Shown here piece after piece: positions 22,501 through 29,034 of a DNA stretch of 64,000 nt (position 1 is the first letter of the stretch; every line of letters starts with the position of its first letter). This stretch comes from a virus. The translations under genes were made by a program, and so were the position numbers. The notes under the pieces are model-generated. The model saw nothing but the letters and a program-made list of their open reading frames with translations, did not search any database and was not told where the DNA came from. The stretch covers positions 1 through 64,000 of IMG/VR virus record IMGVR_UViG_3300027899_000001; one strand, 5' to 3'.

Positions 22501-25500
22501 TGCAATTACTAGTGCATCTTGTGGTGGTAATGTATCTCATGATGGAAGTACAGCAGTTACAGCTAAAGGTATTTGTTGGAATACTTTTTCAAATCCTACA
22601 ATATACGATTCTTCTACAACAAATGATGGAATAGGAGAAGGAATATTTTATAGCGCGCTAACTAACTTAAATCCAAGTACTCATTATTATGTTAGAGCTT
22701 ATGCAACAAATGAAATGGGAACAGCATATGGAAACGAAGTAACTCTTGATACAAGTAAAAATTCATATTATGTAAATATTGTTAATGGAAATGACTTAAA
22801 TAGTGGAACTACAGAAAATACTGCGTGGAAAACTATAACAAGAGTTAACACAGCATTAACAACTCTTCCTGCTGGTTATGCTATACGTTTTAGAAAAGGA
22901 GATACATGGTATGGAACAATAAATATTGGAAAATCCGGAGCTGCTAATTTTCCAATTACTATAGGTTCTTATGGAACTGGCGCTAATCCAGTAATAACTG
23001 GATTTACTACAGCATCCTCATGGACAAATGCAGGAAATGGTATATATTATACGTCTTTAACTGCGGAATCTTCAACGTTAATGGTATCATTAGATGGTTA
23101 TCAAGCACAAATGGGTAAATGGCCTGCAATAGGTTGGAATCATATAGAAAGTACAAATGGAACAAGTACAATAACTGACACAGCTATAACAAGTACTTAT
23201 AACTGGATAGGTGCACAAGTAGTTATAAGAAAAAATCGTTGGGTTATTGATAAATGTATAATAACTAATCAAAGTGGAAATACAATAACATACAATGATC
23301 CAGATGCGGGATCTTATCAAGCAGTAGCAGGATGGGGATATTTTATACAAGCAGATTTAAGTACATTAGTATCTTATGGAAATTGGTATCATGATCATAG
23401 TGCAAATAGATTTTATATGTATTTTGGCGCTGAACTTCCCGCAAATCATGTTGTAAAAATAAGTTCTTTAGATAGATGTATTTATAATAGTAATTATGAT
23501 CATATAACAATTGATGGTCTTACGCTTGAAGGTGCTAACATAGATGGCTACTATGGATATAATAGTGCATCAAATCATATTATTCAAAATTGTAATATTG
23601 GTTTTTCTGGTCGTCATGGAATATATTTACAATATCCATCAAATTGTATTGTACAAAATTGTAGTATTTATAGTTCAAATGATCATGCCGTTTATTCAAC
23701 TTCTCAAGTTGGTGTAAGTGGACCGTTTACTATTAGTAGAAATACTATCACAAATACTTTTATATTTCCTGGAACTACAGATAGCGGTGATAATCATGGA
23801 AATGCATTATATTCTTGTGCAGATAATACATTAATTCAAAATAATAGAATTCTTAATACAGGACATCTTCCAATTAATTGGGGAGGAACTAATTCAATAA
23901 TAAGAAATAATATTATAGATACATTTTGTTTTACAACTGATAATGGTGCGGGTATTTATACTTATGGTGATAGAAATACTGGAAAACAAGTTATTGGTAA
24001 TATAGTATTAAATGCTATTAGTGCTACAGACGGTACCGATATAAATGATCCTTTATATCCTAATACTCATTTTTCTCATGGCTTATATACTGATGGATTT
24101 AGTGCACATGTTTCATTTATAGGAAATACTGTTGGCAATGTAAATGCATTTGGTATTCGTATGAGTGCTAGTACTAATATTGTACTTAAAGATAATACAT
24201 TTTATCAATCTTATGGATTTGTTTCAGTTTTAAGATCTGATACTCTTATAAGAGATATAAGTGTGTATAATAATGTATTTATATCTAATAATTTAGATGA
24301 ACATTCTCCAGAAGGTATTAAATATGAATCTTATTTTACTCCTATTTCTAGTTCAACTGCAACATCTGAAATTCAAGGATGGGGCTATTGGAATAATAAT
24401 TATTATTATACAAATACTGAAACTGCAATGGTAGTATATGGTACAGATACTGGTCAATGTGCTCCAAAAAGTTTAGAAAAATGGAAAACAAAATATAATC
24501 ATGACACAACTTCTGTATTTTATCCTAAGTTTTCAAGCTATACAATAAATTCATCAGGAACGAACATGTTATCTAATTCTAGATTTGATTCAGATATTAA
24601 TAACTGGACAGGAACATCATTAGCTTCAATATCTTGGGTATCTAATTCTAGTCTTGATGGTGGTGCATTGAAACTTAGAACAAATAAAAAAGATTATAAT
24701 TGGAATTGGTGGGATTCTGATGATTATTTCTATTCATCAATTGGCGCAGTGGAAAGTAATAAAACATATATAATTAAGCTTTTAGGAAAATCTGAATTAG
24801 CAAATAAAACTATTTCTGTTCGTATGTATCAAACAAGTACGGGAAATTCTATTCAACAATTTTTTACTTTACCAAGCACAAGTGTCAATAAAGAGATATT
24901 ATTCAAATATCCTCAAACAGATCCTGCTGCTTCATTACGTTTTGCTGGTGGAGACGGTGATGCATCAGTATATTTTGATAATATTTATTGCTATGAAGCA
25001 AGTGTAAATCTTATAGACGTTGCTGCTACTAATTTTCATTTTATTTATAATACATCAGAAAATATAAATAAGACATATAGTTTAAGCGCTCCAATGAATG
25101 ACATAAAAGGTAATTATTATGCTGCTGGAATGTTAGATTTATCTACATGGAATTCATTAGTTCTTTTTGGAACAGGTACTGTTACTGAAGGAAGCACTGC
25201 AATTACATATGTTCCTACTGTTACTACATCTCCAGTTACAAATATATTTTTAACTAGTGCTTCTACTGGAGGTAATGTAACTAATGGTGGCGGATTAACT
25301 GTTACATCAAGAGGCGTATGTTGGAATACATCTATAAATCCAACTATATTAAATTCTTCAACAAATAATGGAACAGGAACCGGAGTATTTACAAGTGCAT
25401 TAAGTAACTTAAATCCAAGTACTCATTATTATGTTAGAGCTTATGCTGAAAATTCACAAGGTATAGGATATGGTTCTAATGTTCAATTTGATACGTCACC

Positions 25501-27163
25501 AAATATTTCACTTGCAACTGTTACAACTGGAACAATATCTAATATATTTACAACTAGCGCTTCTTCAGGAGGTACAGTTGTACATGATGGAAGTACATTA
25601 GTTACAGCTAGAGGAGTATGTTGGAATAATTTAATTAATCCTACAATATTAAATAGTAAATCTATAGATGGTACCGGAGAAGGTGTATTTACAAGTGCTT
25701 TAATTAATTTGAATGCAAGTACACATTATTATGTTAGGGCATATGCAACTAATGCGGTTGGAACTGCTTATGGTTCTAATGTTCAATTTGATACAAGTAC
25801 ATTAGATGTCTCCATTAGTATTTCGCTTCCTGTTGTTAGTACAATTGCAGTAACAAACATATTATTAACTAGTGCTTCTTGTAGATGTGATATAACATCA
25901 GATGGCAGTGCTAGTGTTACAGCTAGAGGTGCATGTTGGAATACATCAATAAACCCAACAGTTTCTAATTCTCACACAGTAGATGGATCTGGAACAGGAA
26001 TATACACAAGTTCTTTATTAGCATTAAATCCAAGCACACACTATTATGTTAGAGCTTATGCTACAAACGTAGCAGGAACAGCATATGGACTCAATGTTCA
26101 ATTTGATACTAATGCTATTTCCGTTCCTACTATATTTACAAATATTATAACAGATATTAGTTTATTTACAGCAACTGGAGGAGGAAATGTAACTCATGAT
26201 GGAAGTTCTGCTGTAATAACAAAAGGAATATGTTGGTCAATTTCTTCAAATCCTACAATCTTAAATCCGTCAACAAATGATGGAAGTGGTACAGGTTCTT
26301 ACATTAGTTATTTAACAGGATTAAATTCAAGCACTTATTATTATGTTAGAGGTTATGCTACAAATTCTGCAGGTGTTGGCTATGGACAAGTTGTAACATT
26401 TAGTACTTTATCAGCACCAGGAAATTCTTTATTTAGTGGGCTTATGGGATATTGGGCATTAGATGAAATTTCTGGACCTGTGTTAGATTCTTATGGAAGT
26501 ATAAATGGAACAAATTATGGAGCAACGCCAAATGTTCCTGGAAAACTTAATACTGGATATTATTTCGATGCATTAGAACATGATTATATTTCATTTGGAA
26601 ATGTATGTAAACCAACAGCAGGTTTAAGTTTTTCTATGTGGATAAAGGCTCCCGCTCAAAATGATATATTTGCCGGTGTAATAAATAATAATTATTGGTA
26701 TAGCGCCGGAAATCAGGCAGGCTATAATATTTTTATAGATAGTAGCAAATTATTGTTTGAATTATCTAATGGCGCATCAACTTCTTTATATAGTAATAAA
26801 CTAGTTGATGATAATGAATGGCATTTTGTAGCTGGAACTTGGGATGGTTCAATAATGAAAATTTATATTGATAGTTCTGTTGCTGATGCTAGTTTAAGTA
26901 GAACAACTCCATTGGCATATGATGTAACATCAACATTGCGTTTTGGATCTCATTCTGCACCATACGATTATACAGGTATTCTTGATGAAGTTGGAATATG
27001 GAATAGAGCATTAACTCCAACAGAAATAGGTACTTTATATAATGATGGAAATGGTTTAGGATATCCATTTGCAACTCAGGAAGTTAGTACATCATTACGT
27101 TTCTTAACAAATGATGGAAAATACTTAACCTCGAATGATAAAATGATATTCGCAAATACATAA
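10592..27163 (+). CDS. Giant modular surface or fibre protein: beta-helices, FN3 and LamG domains
   Basis: 5523 residues in one uninterrupted frame, a quarter of the window. Residues 1-27 look like a signal peptide or membrane anchor (MKSIKRLILTIILTFVLG). Then come, roughly: beta-helix (30-333), FN3 (337), beta-helix (435), FN3 (851), beta-helices at 950, 1420, 1879 and 2409, FN3 at 2920 and 3019, LamG-like domain (3124-3338), FN3 at 3341 and 3445, beta-helix (3546), FN3 (3958), a long beta-helix (4060) with a carbohydrate-binding jelly-roll-like insert (4659-4803), four FN3 (about 4872-5270), a second LamG (5283-5494), and a tail (FLTNDGKYLTSNDKMIF). All 11 FN3 modules keep a GxCW motif. Beta-helices are rich in NIYNNT/RNNI ladders as in pectate-lyase-like folds. 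Likely role: binding or degrading host polysaccharide, as a tailspike or long fibre. No catalytic residues can be assigned by eye. The module style is that of Bacteroidota surface proteins. Confidence 0.85.
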   Translation: MKSIKRLILTIILTFVLGVQLLMAILTVTGQTIINSDTTWNGYYVDRYEPMTFTFSNNSITSQNYSNYMLQAGDEDIQPTNNNLAGEVITGNRLTWNGTDMTSICHGVFTGCNINVVIKYNYLEKVPMGLIRKSASNMVNTSGGVAYNILNKTFIGTVVKGISNVNIYNNTYYSDRTFANTQYGRALIDVYTNTDLVPNSVAHNTKIKNNIFYTKYQINNIRVLDNESLIGFESDYNLFYCESGTPMFEISGTQITFAQWQALGYDTHSVVVNPNFIDFVNFVPTTRLNYGTNLGSTWQTGLSTSAVWIVGSTPTTSDQNGTWQVGARVYASSATAPTVTTTAVTSITSTTAISGGNVTSDGGSAVTARGVCWNTSTNPTIANSKTSNGTGTGSYSSSLTGLSNGVTYYVRAYATNSVGTAYGSNVSFVAENAVAGTYYVSTTGNDANSGTISQPFFTLNKAWTVIGPGDIVYVRGGTYQYLTSQECVGKNGTAGNLIKIWAYPGETPVITKAVGWTYTHRAGIYFVGSYFHWKGIEVSGFTQIDDNEYAGFNVDDGTNHNIFELLNIHHNGGSNRLINQDCDDNLVLNCDFHHNYDPLTTVPSAYGNADGMAANPRAGTTNTIRGCRFWSNCDDGLDLYGANGLVIVDKCWAWSNGYREDGVTKGGDGNGIKLGGTTGDYSTTHLRTVTNSLAFHNRNAGFTQNVARCISHIYNNTAYHNADGADVYNLGFEFEETSIVHILRNNVAHANQHPTNLQANYGNCITSNNTWNGLVTVTDADFTTISSTGVDGSRQSDGNLPALSFLHLITGSDLIAAGTNVGLITDGDGVAWNNPPSMGAYEYVSGSVVIPTVTTTAVTSITSTTAISGGNVTSDGGSAVTARGVCWNTSTNPTIANSKTSNGTGTGSYVSSLTGLSNGVTYYVRAYATNSVGTTYGSNVSFVAANSAPGTYYVKNGGNNNLDGLSDATAWETIDKVNSTITGGNTVLFKRGSTWRNQQIRPVAGSAGAYTTYGAYGTGAKPKILGSLTANSGWTNVSGNIWQTTGWTKDVGNIIFNNEQSCGRKFMTATPTLTTQGDFWYDYVNDRVRMYSVGNPASYYTNIEFALSQDAVVTSYNAPYIIIEDLDFRYWGNCVIQNARNYSIYRRLDISYIGGGDAGETQGAAWYDTRWGNGIQMWEGDGSYITVESCKIDQVYDAGISPQGQAGSWTMHDIFIRNNIVTNCEYNFEFWLRAGATAYNIYVEHNVFAYAGYGFAHNQRPDAIQGHNLQMGGMQATRNNIYLRNNIFYMSLNYNYSAWWYNPGPGTTPPGPSTYDDLYNITFDYNLYYTPGVYIGFFDALPTIFNTFAQWQAAFQVDESHGKGVDPLFVDPANGDFHLQPGSPAIAAGLAVAGVTTDFDGVSYASTPSMGALEYVSPTNNTYYVKNGGNDNLNGLSDSTAWETISKVNSFIKGGDKVLFKRDSVWRNEAISVVNGSAGAYTTYGAYGTGAKPRILGSVQLNSGWTNVSGNIWQNSNAAVLAKQVGNLIFNNEQSVGVKVASEALLNAQGRFYWNFSTGVLRMYSVGNPALYYSNIEAALQQQTADVYGHSYIKFENLDFRYSGEGTIFGDSNYIQVYDCNISYNGGAYTDVGGGTRIGGGIGTWDNASYWEILRCRISNEYDAGITMQGTGVTLIHDMIIRNNIIEKCEYNFEFWERPNTGQMYNIWFEHNTLAYAGYGWSHTQRPDSQQGHSIYMGGMSVQRHDIYIRNNIFYSSINDNIAFSYYNDGSYDDLINITFDYNLYYNPGVNTAFADAHDIIFLTFANWQAAVSVDESHGIGTNPLFVNAAGGDYHLSIGSPAIAAGLAVTGVTTDFDGVSYNSSPAMGAYEYVPGSSNIYYIDPTGADSAGRNGSNVAGQQWLTLAYAISRVTTGDTIHVNPGTYNISSQITVPIGISIEGDGITSILRSTYTSGPTLNLANSVLGSGNQYIANIKMDGVSTTAHTAVNVYRRSNVSIYNCTFVDFLQWGVRYRGQDAGEVEPTLWATGNSFHDNSVNNCSMYYYPGGDADVDKRNGNGQGLLEISEQQGMRVYNNTLIQTGRTTWHNGYCIKGIMGYNKDIKIYNNIMTKAAYTEAYGITWDFVLEFWESRGGIEVYGNTITGGSLDFSGSGTENDTTTQKGIYDYAVWIHDNSIMNTTLSAYSNTHGILIEQSATDVIIERNWIENVWAGIYFPLTPKSNPMYGTIFNNITVRYNVIKNVGTSGNNLQGFGIHGPYAVTNMTGNNIQYYNNTIIGRSGSNSWGIQIPVLGTLTNVYVRNNIVQGFSGAGSAGIYCYNYGTVNYAWVQYNNLYQCANSNAPLYGLSISNLTSESAYAGTVPPFVSTTDYHLTTSKDGIYITSGLTDKDGVTPSNPPDIGAYEYALVNGVYYIDPTGADSAGRNGSNVAGQQWLTLAYAISRVTTGDTIHVNPGTYTVTTQTSVPIGINIEGNGIGSSIIRSHYIAGDGNLNNACLVLSGGTNTDQHISGLTLDGDSLWGDNAIVVYNRSNVSIYNCQVVNFLTQGIRFDGSSPSLSVNNSLYGCTITNSGGIDTSDRRANIFIRNNTSLRIYNNTLNQTLRVSNTGLGIRLEDGVYGCKIYNNYLYGIQPGADWSFTMECWCADTVNGVGWGLEIYGNTITGLIDFGSGVSKGTGSYTYAVSFHDNVMGTDVAHAVTDYQHGLLFELNGSDIIIYNNEFKFLDRPIYFTSGQFSNIDIHSNIIRNVPASYSDGAGILFIGSGSPTSEQNVYIRNNTIIAHTGGVGPAQYGILFDARGTVNNFYIQNNIIQGFSSAPYESYGTTGSIGTLVVQKNVLYLNGNSNNIKLTLTPTSLTNDLGLKYDPVFVNAAAYNFHIQSTSPALRAGLYVGLVFDYDDQFWNNPPSIGAYEYMGALPSSIPSVTTSSITNILATTASGGGTVTHDGSLALSSRGICWNTSTNPTVLNSSTNNGVSEGVFTSSLVGLNPSTHYYVRAYAANSLGVGYGANVEFDTLKNTSIPIVTTTAITDISTFTATGGGNVTHDGSLAVTSKGVCWSVLPSPTIDNTFNTSGTGEGSYVSYLTGLNASTHYYVRAYAINAEGVGYGYDVSFNTLGSGISLVNGLMGYWKLNETTGSALDSVGSINGAVFGATQGVPGKISTAYRFNAATNSYIDLGISCKPTTAISFAVWLNPSTFNDIYSGVINNTTWVNPTEQYGYNVFLDSSKMLFELFNGDVQNSLWSNATITPNTWHFIVGTWDGAKMKLYINNVLDASQARTTTIGYDLASVLRFGSHSAPYDYTGVIDEIGIWNRALTISEVSTLYNSSNGLTYPFDASTNISIPTVTTSSVTNIFTTSASCGGNVTHDGSTAVTAKGVCWNTSINPTVLNSSTNNGTGTGVFTSAITGLNPSTHYYVRAYATNAVGTAYGSNVQFDTSTSPIVTSIPTVTTSSVTNIFTTSASCGGNVTHDGSTAVIAKGVCWSILSNPTISSALTNDGTGEGSFTSAITGLNPSTHYYVRAYATNAVGTGYGNQITFDSSIPVSVISTYYINAINGNDASAGTTQNTAWKTVAKVNAYTFIPGDTVLFRRGDTWNERLVVAQSGISGYPITYSNYGVGANPIFNAQNIRPNGIRIEGVSYIIIDGIDTINSTEEGIVVFDWNEIGSSNVTIKNLTSFNNVKAGIYMSIPYGTIMDCSTINNGLTTQHHGIYMGRSSILNNIYADNWLIERCHSYGNTGAGYQIYNSGSGTLRYSVTNNNGGTSGGWGAVIDTLAPNKNVNVYYNVLYNNDYWGLEVANLNSGDAVNIYNNVMYNNGQADYGAGLHVANNDNVTDGSIKIKNNLIFSNVYYDFQQSQSISKYTVSNNDYWKSFGNIIVWNSITYPQTQFASYQVASGDILSISKDPSVVNAAAYNFNLTSSSSCKNAGVNVGLTTDFIGTGIINFPDIGAYEFIELNISTPTVTTSLITNIAITSASCGGNVSHDGSTAVTAKGICWNTFSNPTIYDSSTTNDGIGEGIFYSALTNLNPSTHYYVRAYATNEMGTAYGNEVTLDTSKNSYYVNIVNGNDLNSGTTENTAWKTITRVNTALTTLPAGYAIRFRKGDTWYGTINIGKSGAANFPITIGSYGTGANPVITGFTTASSWTNAGNGIYYTSLTAESSTLMVSLDGYQAQMGKWPAIGWNHIESTNGTSTITDTAITSTYNWIGAQVVIRKNRWVIDKCIITNQSGNTITYNDPDAGSYQAVAGWGYFIQADLSTLVSYGNWYHDHSANRFYMYFGAELPANHVVKISSLDRCIYNSNYDHITIDGLTLEGANIDGYYGYNSASNHIIQNCNIGFSGRHGIYLQYPSNCIVQNCSIYSSNDHAVYSTSQVGVSGPFTISRNTITNTFIFPGTTDSGDNHGNALYSCADNTLIQNNRILNTGHLPINWGGTNSIIRNNIIDTFCFTTDNGAGIYTYGDRNTGKQVIGNIVLNAISATDGTDINDPLYPNTHFSHGLYTDGFSAHVSFIGNTVGNVNAFGIRMSASTNIVLKDNTFYQSYGFVSVLRSDTLIRDISVYNNVFISNNLDEHSPEGIKYESYFTPISSSTATSEIQGWGYWNNNYYYTNTETAMVVYGTDTGQCAPKSLEKWKTKYNHDTTSVFYPKFSSYTINSSGTNMLSNSRFDSDINNWTGTSLASISWVSNSSLDGGALKLRTNKKDYNWNWWDSDDYFYSSIGAVESNKTYIIKLLGKSELANKTISVRMYQTSTGNSIQQFFTLPSTSVNKEILFKYPQTDPAASLRFAGGDGDASVYFDNIYCYEASVNLIDVAATNFHFIYNTSENINKTYSLSAPMNDIKGNYYAAGMLDLSTWNSLVLFGTGTVTEGSTAITYVPTVTTSPVTNIFLTSASTGGNVTNGGGLTVTSRGVCWNTSINPTILNSSTNNGTGTGVFTSALSNLNPSTHYYVRAYAENSQGIGYGSNVQFDTSPNISLATVTTGTISNIFTTSASSGGTVVHDGSTLVTARGVCWNNLINPTILNSKSIDGTGEGVFTSALINLNASTHYYVRAYATNAVGTAYGSNVQFDTSTLDVSISISLPVVSTIAVTNILLTSASCRCDITSDGSASVTARGACWNTSINPTVSNSHTVDGSGTGIYTSSLLALNPSTHYYVRAYATNVAGTAYGLNVQFDTNAISVPTIFTNIITDISLFTATGGGNVTHDGSSAVITKGICWSISSNPTILNPSTNDGSGTGSYISYLTGLNSSTYYYVRGYATNSAGVGYGQVVTFSTLSAPGNSLFSGLMGYWALDEISGPVLDSYGSINGTNYGATPNVPGKLNTGYYFDALEHDYISFGNVCKPTAGLSFSMWIKAPAQNDIFAGVINNNYWYSAGNQAGYNIFIDSSKLLFELSNGASTSLYSNKLVDDNEWHFVAGTWDGSIMKIYIDSSVADASLSRTTPLAYDVTSTLRFGSHSAPYDYTGILDEVGIWNRALTPTEIGTLYNDGNGLGYPFATQEVSTSLRFLTNDGKYLTSNDKMIFANT
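11600..11769 (+). repeat. 170-bp direct repeat, copy 1 (FN3 module)
   Basis: Bases 11600-11769 are identical to 13142-13311, 1542 bp downstream. Both encode the first part of an FN3 module (PTVTTTAVTSI...). Perfect identity, including all silent sites, shows a recent duplication or gene conversion rather than old divergence. Confidence 0.9.
13142..13311 (+). repeat. 170-bp direct repeat, copy 2 (FN3 module)
   Basis: Second copy of the identical FN3-coding segment at 11600-11769. Beyond it the two modules differ at silent and coding sites, so the exchanged tract has sharp limits. Confidence 0.9.
16235..16367 (+). repeat. 133-bp direct repeat, copy 1 (beta-helix start)
   Basis: Bases 16235-16367 are identical to 17828-17960, 1593 bp downstream. 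Both encode the opening of a beta-helix domain (DPTGADSAGRNGSNVAGQQW). The rest of the two domains has diverged. Confidence 0.9.
17828..17960 (+). repeat. 133-bp direct repeat, copy 2 (beta-helix start)
   Basis: Second identical copy of 16235-16367; it marks the start of the next beta-helix in the giant protein. Confidence 0.9.
20624..20700 (+). repeat. 77-bp direct repeat, copy 1 (FN3 module)
   Basis: Identical to 20933-21009, 309 bp downstream, in adjacent FN3 modules of the giant gene. A further stretch of near identity (ACAGGATTAAATCCGAGCAC) follows in both modules at the same 309-bp offset. Confidence 0.85.
20933..21009 (+). repeat. 77-bp direct repeat, copy 2 (FN3 module)
   Basis: Second copy of 20624-20700. 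The 309-bp offset equals one FN3 module (103 residues including linker), consistent with tandem module duplication. Confidence 0.85.
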
Positions 27164-27165
27164 TC

Positions 27166-27180
27166 GAATATATAAATAAA
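27166..27180 (+). promoter_or_regulatory. Putative phage late promoter, GAATATATAAATAAA
   Basis: This motif lies 10 bp before the neck-protein ATG at 27191. Near-identical motifs sit before many other genes on both strands (see the other promoter entries). It contains a T4-late-like TATAAATA core and no obvious -35 element. Promoter function is inferred from recurrence and position. Confidence 0.6.
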
Positions 27181-27190
27181 ATCATTATAT

Positions 27191-28921
27191 ATGGCTGAAT
27201 CATGTCCAGATAACAATAAACCTTTAAGTGTTGCATATCCTGACACAACAAAAAGTTCAATAGTAGCAGATCCAAAAACTATATCTGCTGCTACTCCGTT
27301 ATATGATGTTGTGAATAAAATGTCCTCAGCAGCAAGAGATTATTCAGCAATAAATGGAGTAGTAAATCAATTACTTGGATATGATGTAAGATGGTTTAGA
27401 GCAATTCCACAACAACGTTCAAAAGATGTTATATTTCAAGAATATACATTGTCAAATGTTGAAGAACAACCATTATGTGTAAAAACAATTCTTCCCACAG
27501 GAATGCCGCCTGATAGCAAATATAATTTTGATTTAATGGGTCTTGAGTATGAAGTTCCTTTAGAAATACAAATTGATAAAAAATACTGGGAATCTATTGC
27601 AGGATTTGGATCAGCACCACAGAAAAAAGATATTGTATATTTTGTTATATCTAATAAATTATATGAAGTAGAATCTTCATATTTGTTCAGAGGATTTATG
27701 GAACAAGAAACAACATGGAAATGTAATCTTATTAAATATCAGCCAAAAGCTTCCAGAAAAGAATCTGCAGCACTTCAAGAAACTATTGATCAATACACTG
27801 TTAGCGTTGAAGAATTATTTGGTCAAGCAATTGATAATGATGTTGCAAAATTAGTAGATGATCAACAAATGAATGCACTCAATTCAACTTCTAAAGATAA
27901 ATATAAATCATTTGATGTATCATTGAATACTATTAACAAAACAATGAGTATATACGGAACTGTGGTTGCACAATCATTTTATGATATGCAATCTCCTATT
28001 TGGTATAATGCTGTAACATATAATACTGAAGATCTTCTCGGTACTACTTCAAATAGAGCAGTAATGGCTTGGATTCAACCTCGTACTATACCTGCAATTC
28101 ATAAAGAATACAATGTCAGTTCAATAACTCCAATTGTAGGAACATTAGATATTTCAACTATGTATCAATATGATGCATCTTTATATAGTGCTGCTAACTA
28201 TACTATAACACTTAACACTCCTATATCATTATCTAACATTCAAATAGGAAATACTGTAGTTGTATCTCGTCAAGGAGCTCTTAATTTTTATGCAAAAGTT
28301 GTAGCTATAAGTATAAATCCATTAAAACTTTATTGTGCAATAAACGCATTTGTTTTAGAAGATTTAAATACTATTAAATCAGATTGGAATATTCAAACCG
28401 GATATAAATTAATGCTCAAAGAACCTATTTCTGTTATAGATGGCGTTAATGATTTTGGCGAACATGTGTTATCTGTGAATATTTGTGCTAATCAATATAT
28501 TGCTATTAGTTATGGACATACTTGGAATGATAGTAATGATTCATATAACGCATATGTTGTAAGAATGGATGATAAATTAAATGATAGCGAATGGTATGGA
28601 ATTGTAGTAAATATTGGTAATAGCTGGAAACAATATAGTGCGTATGTTTGGAAAAGACACGATTCAGATAAAAATGCTAAGTTACAAAATATATTTTATG
28701 AAACTCTTAGGCTTTATCCAGAAGATATTGCAGTAAATCAATATTCGATAAACAAATCTCCTTCTTATTTAACTAATTTAAGATTATTTAATACAACAAT
28801 TGAGCAAGAAAAACAAAGTTTAGAGCTTCTTTCTTATTTTACTCGCGATGCCGATCAAGCTATAATTTTAGATAATGCAGATCCACTAATGCACATACCT
28901 TATATTTCACGTCAAAGATAA
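27191..28921 (+). CDS. Putative neck/head-closure protein (T4 gp14-like region)
   Basis: A 576-residue protein. Residues ~65-195 resemble the T4-like gp14 neck family: YDVRWFRAIPQQRSKDVIFQ, then FDLMGLEYEVPLEIQI and KKDIVYFVISNKLYEVE, the family's pattern of a beta barrel with a Glu-rich hairpin. The long C-terminal region (about 200-576) has no match that I recognise and may add a species-specific collar or fibre-attachment domain. T4 gp14 has 256 residues, so this protein is more than twice as long. Gene order supports the call: it precedes the terminase, sheath and tube genes as in T4 (13-14-15-16-17-18-19). Confidence is moderate because the similarity was judged by eye. Confidence 0.6.
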   Translation: MAESCPDNNKPLSVAYPDTTKSSIVADPKTISAATPLYDVVNKMSSAARDYSAINGVVNQLLGYDVRWFRAIPQQRSKDVIFQEYTLSNVEEQPLCVKTILPTGMPPDSKYNFDLMGLEYEVPLEIQIDKKYWESIAGFGSAPQKKDIVYFVISNKLYEVESSYLFRGFMEQETTWKCNLIKYQPKASRKESAALQETIDQYTVSVEELFGQAIDNDVAKLVDDQQMNALNSTSKDKYKSFDVSLNTINKTMSIYGTVVAQSFYDMQSPIWYNAVTYNTEDLLGTTSNRAVMAWIQPRTIPAIHKEYNVSSITPIVGTLDISTMYQYDASLYSAANYTITLNTPISLSNIQIGNTVVVSRQGALNFYAKVVAISINPLKLYCAINAFVLEDLNTIKSDWNIQTGYKLMLKEPISVIDGVNDFGEHVLSVNICANQYIAISYGHTWNDSNDSYNAYVVRMDDKLNDSEWYGIVVNIGNSWKQYSAYVWKRHDSDKNAKLQNIFYETLRLYPEDIAVNQYSINKSPSYLTNLRLFNTTIEQEKQSLELLSYFTRDADQAIILDNADPLMHIPYISRQR

Positions 28922-28922
28922 T

Positions 28923-28936
28923 GAATATATAAAATA
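28923..28936 (+). promoter_or_regulatory. Putative late promoter before HNH cassette A
   Basis: GAATATATAAAATA lies directly upstream of a structured leader (28935-29002) and the HNH gene at 29035. The same arrangement, with the same motif, occurs at 55127. Confidence 0.6.
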
Positions 28937-29002
28937 TAGTAGTTAGATTAATGCTAGAACATTAATCAACACTTGGATAGATTGAAATGCTGTCCTACTA
29001 TA
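28935..29002 (+). ncRNA. Structured 5' leader of HNH gene, copy A
   Basis: An outer stem TATAGTAG (28935-28942) pairs with CTACTATA (28995-29002). Inside it is a perfect 8-bp hairpin, GATTAATG/CATTAATC (28946-28953 with 28960-28967), then a weaker second hairpin and an unpaired GCTGTC just before the closing strand. The element at 55140-55200 has the same plan with different stem sequences but the same GCTGTCCTnCT strand, and the outer stem shows a compensatory T-A to C-G change. It begins right after a putative promoter, so it would form the 5' end of the HNH mRNA. Class unknown. Confidence 0.6.
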
Positions 29003-29034
29003 ATCTATATATTTTAAAATAACGGATAGAAATC

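Noticed and set aside
12035-23350. Antisense ORFs within the giant gene (e.g. 12871-13272, 23090-23350)
   Set aside because: Low-complexity translations without motifs, opposite a continuous 5523-codon frame.
27075-27163. Type IX secretion sorting domain at the end of the giant protein
   Set aside because: The tail (FLTNDGKYLTSNDKMIF) lacks the usual C-terminal signal pattern, so only the N-terminal signal-like segment is reported.
28935-29002. HNH leader as tRNA, hammerhead ribozyme or group I intron end
   Set aside because: There is no cloverleaf, no CUGAUGA core, and no interrupted reading frame or P7-like core that I can find; left as unclassified structured RNA.
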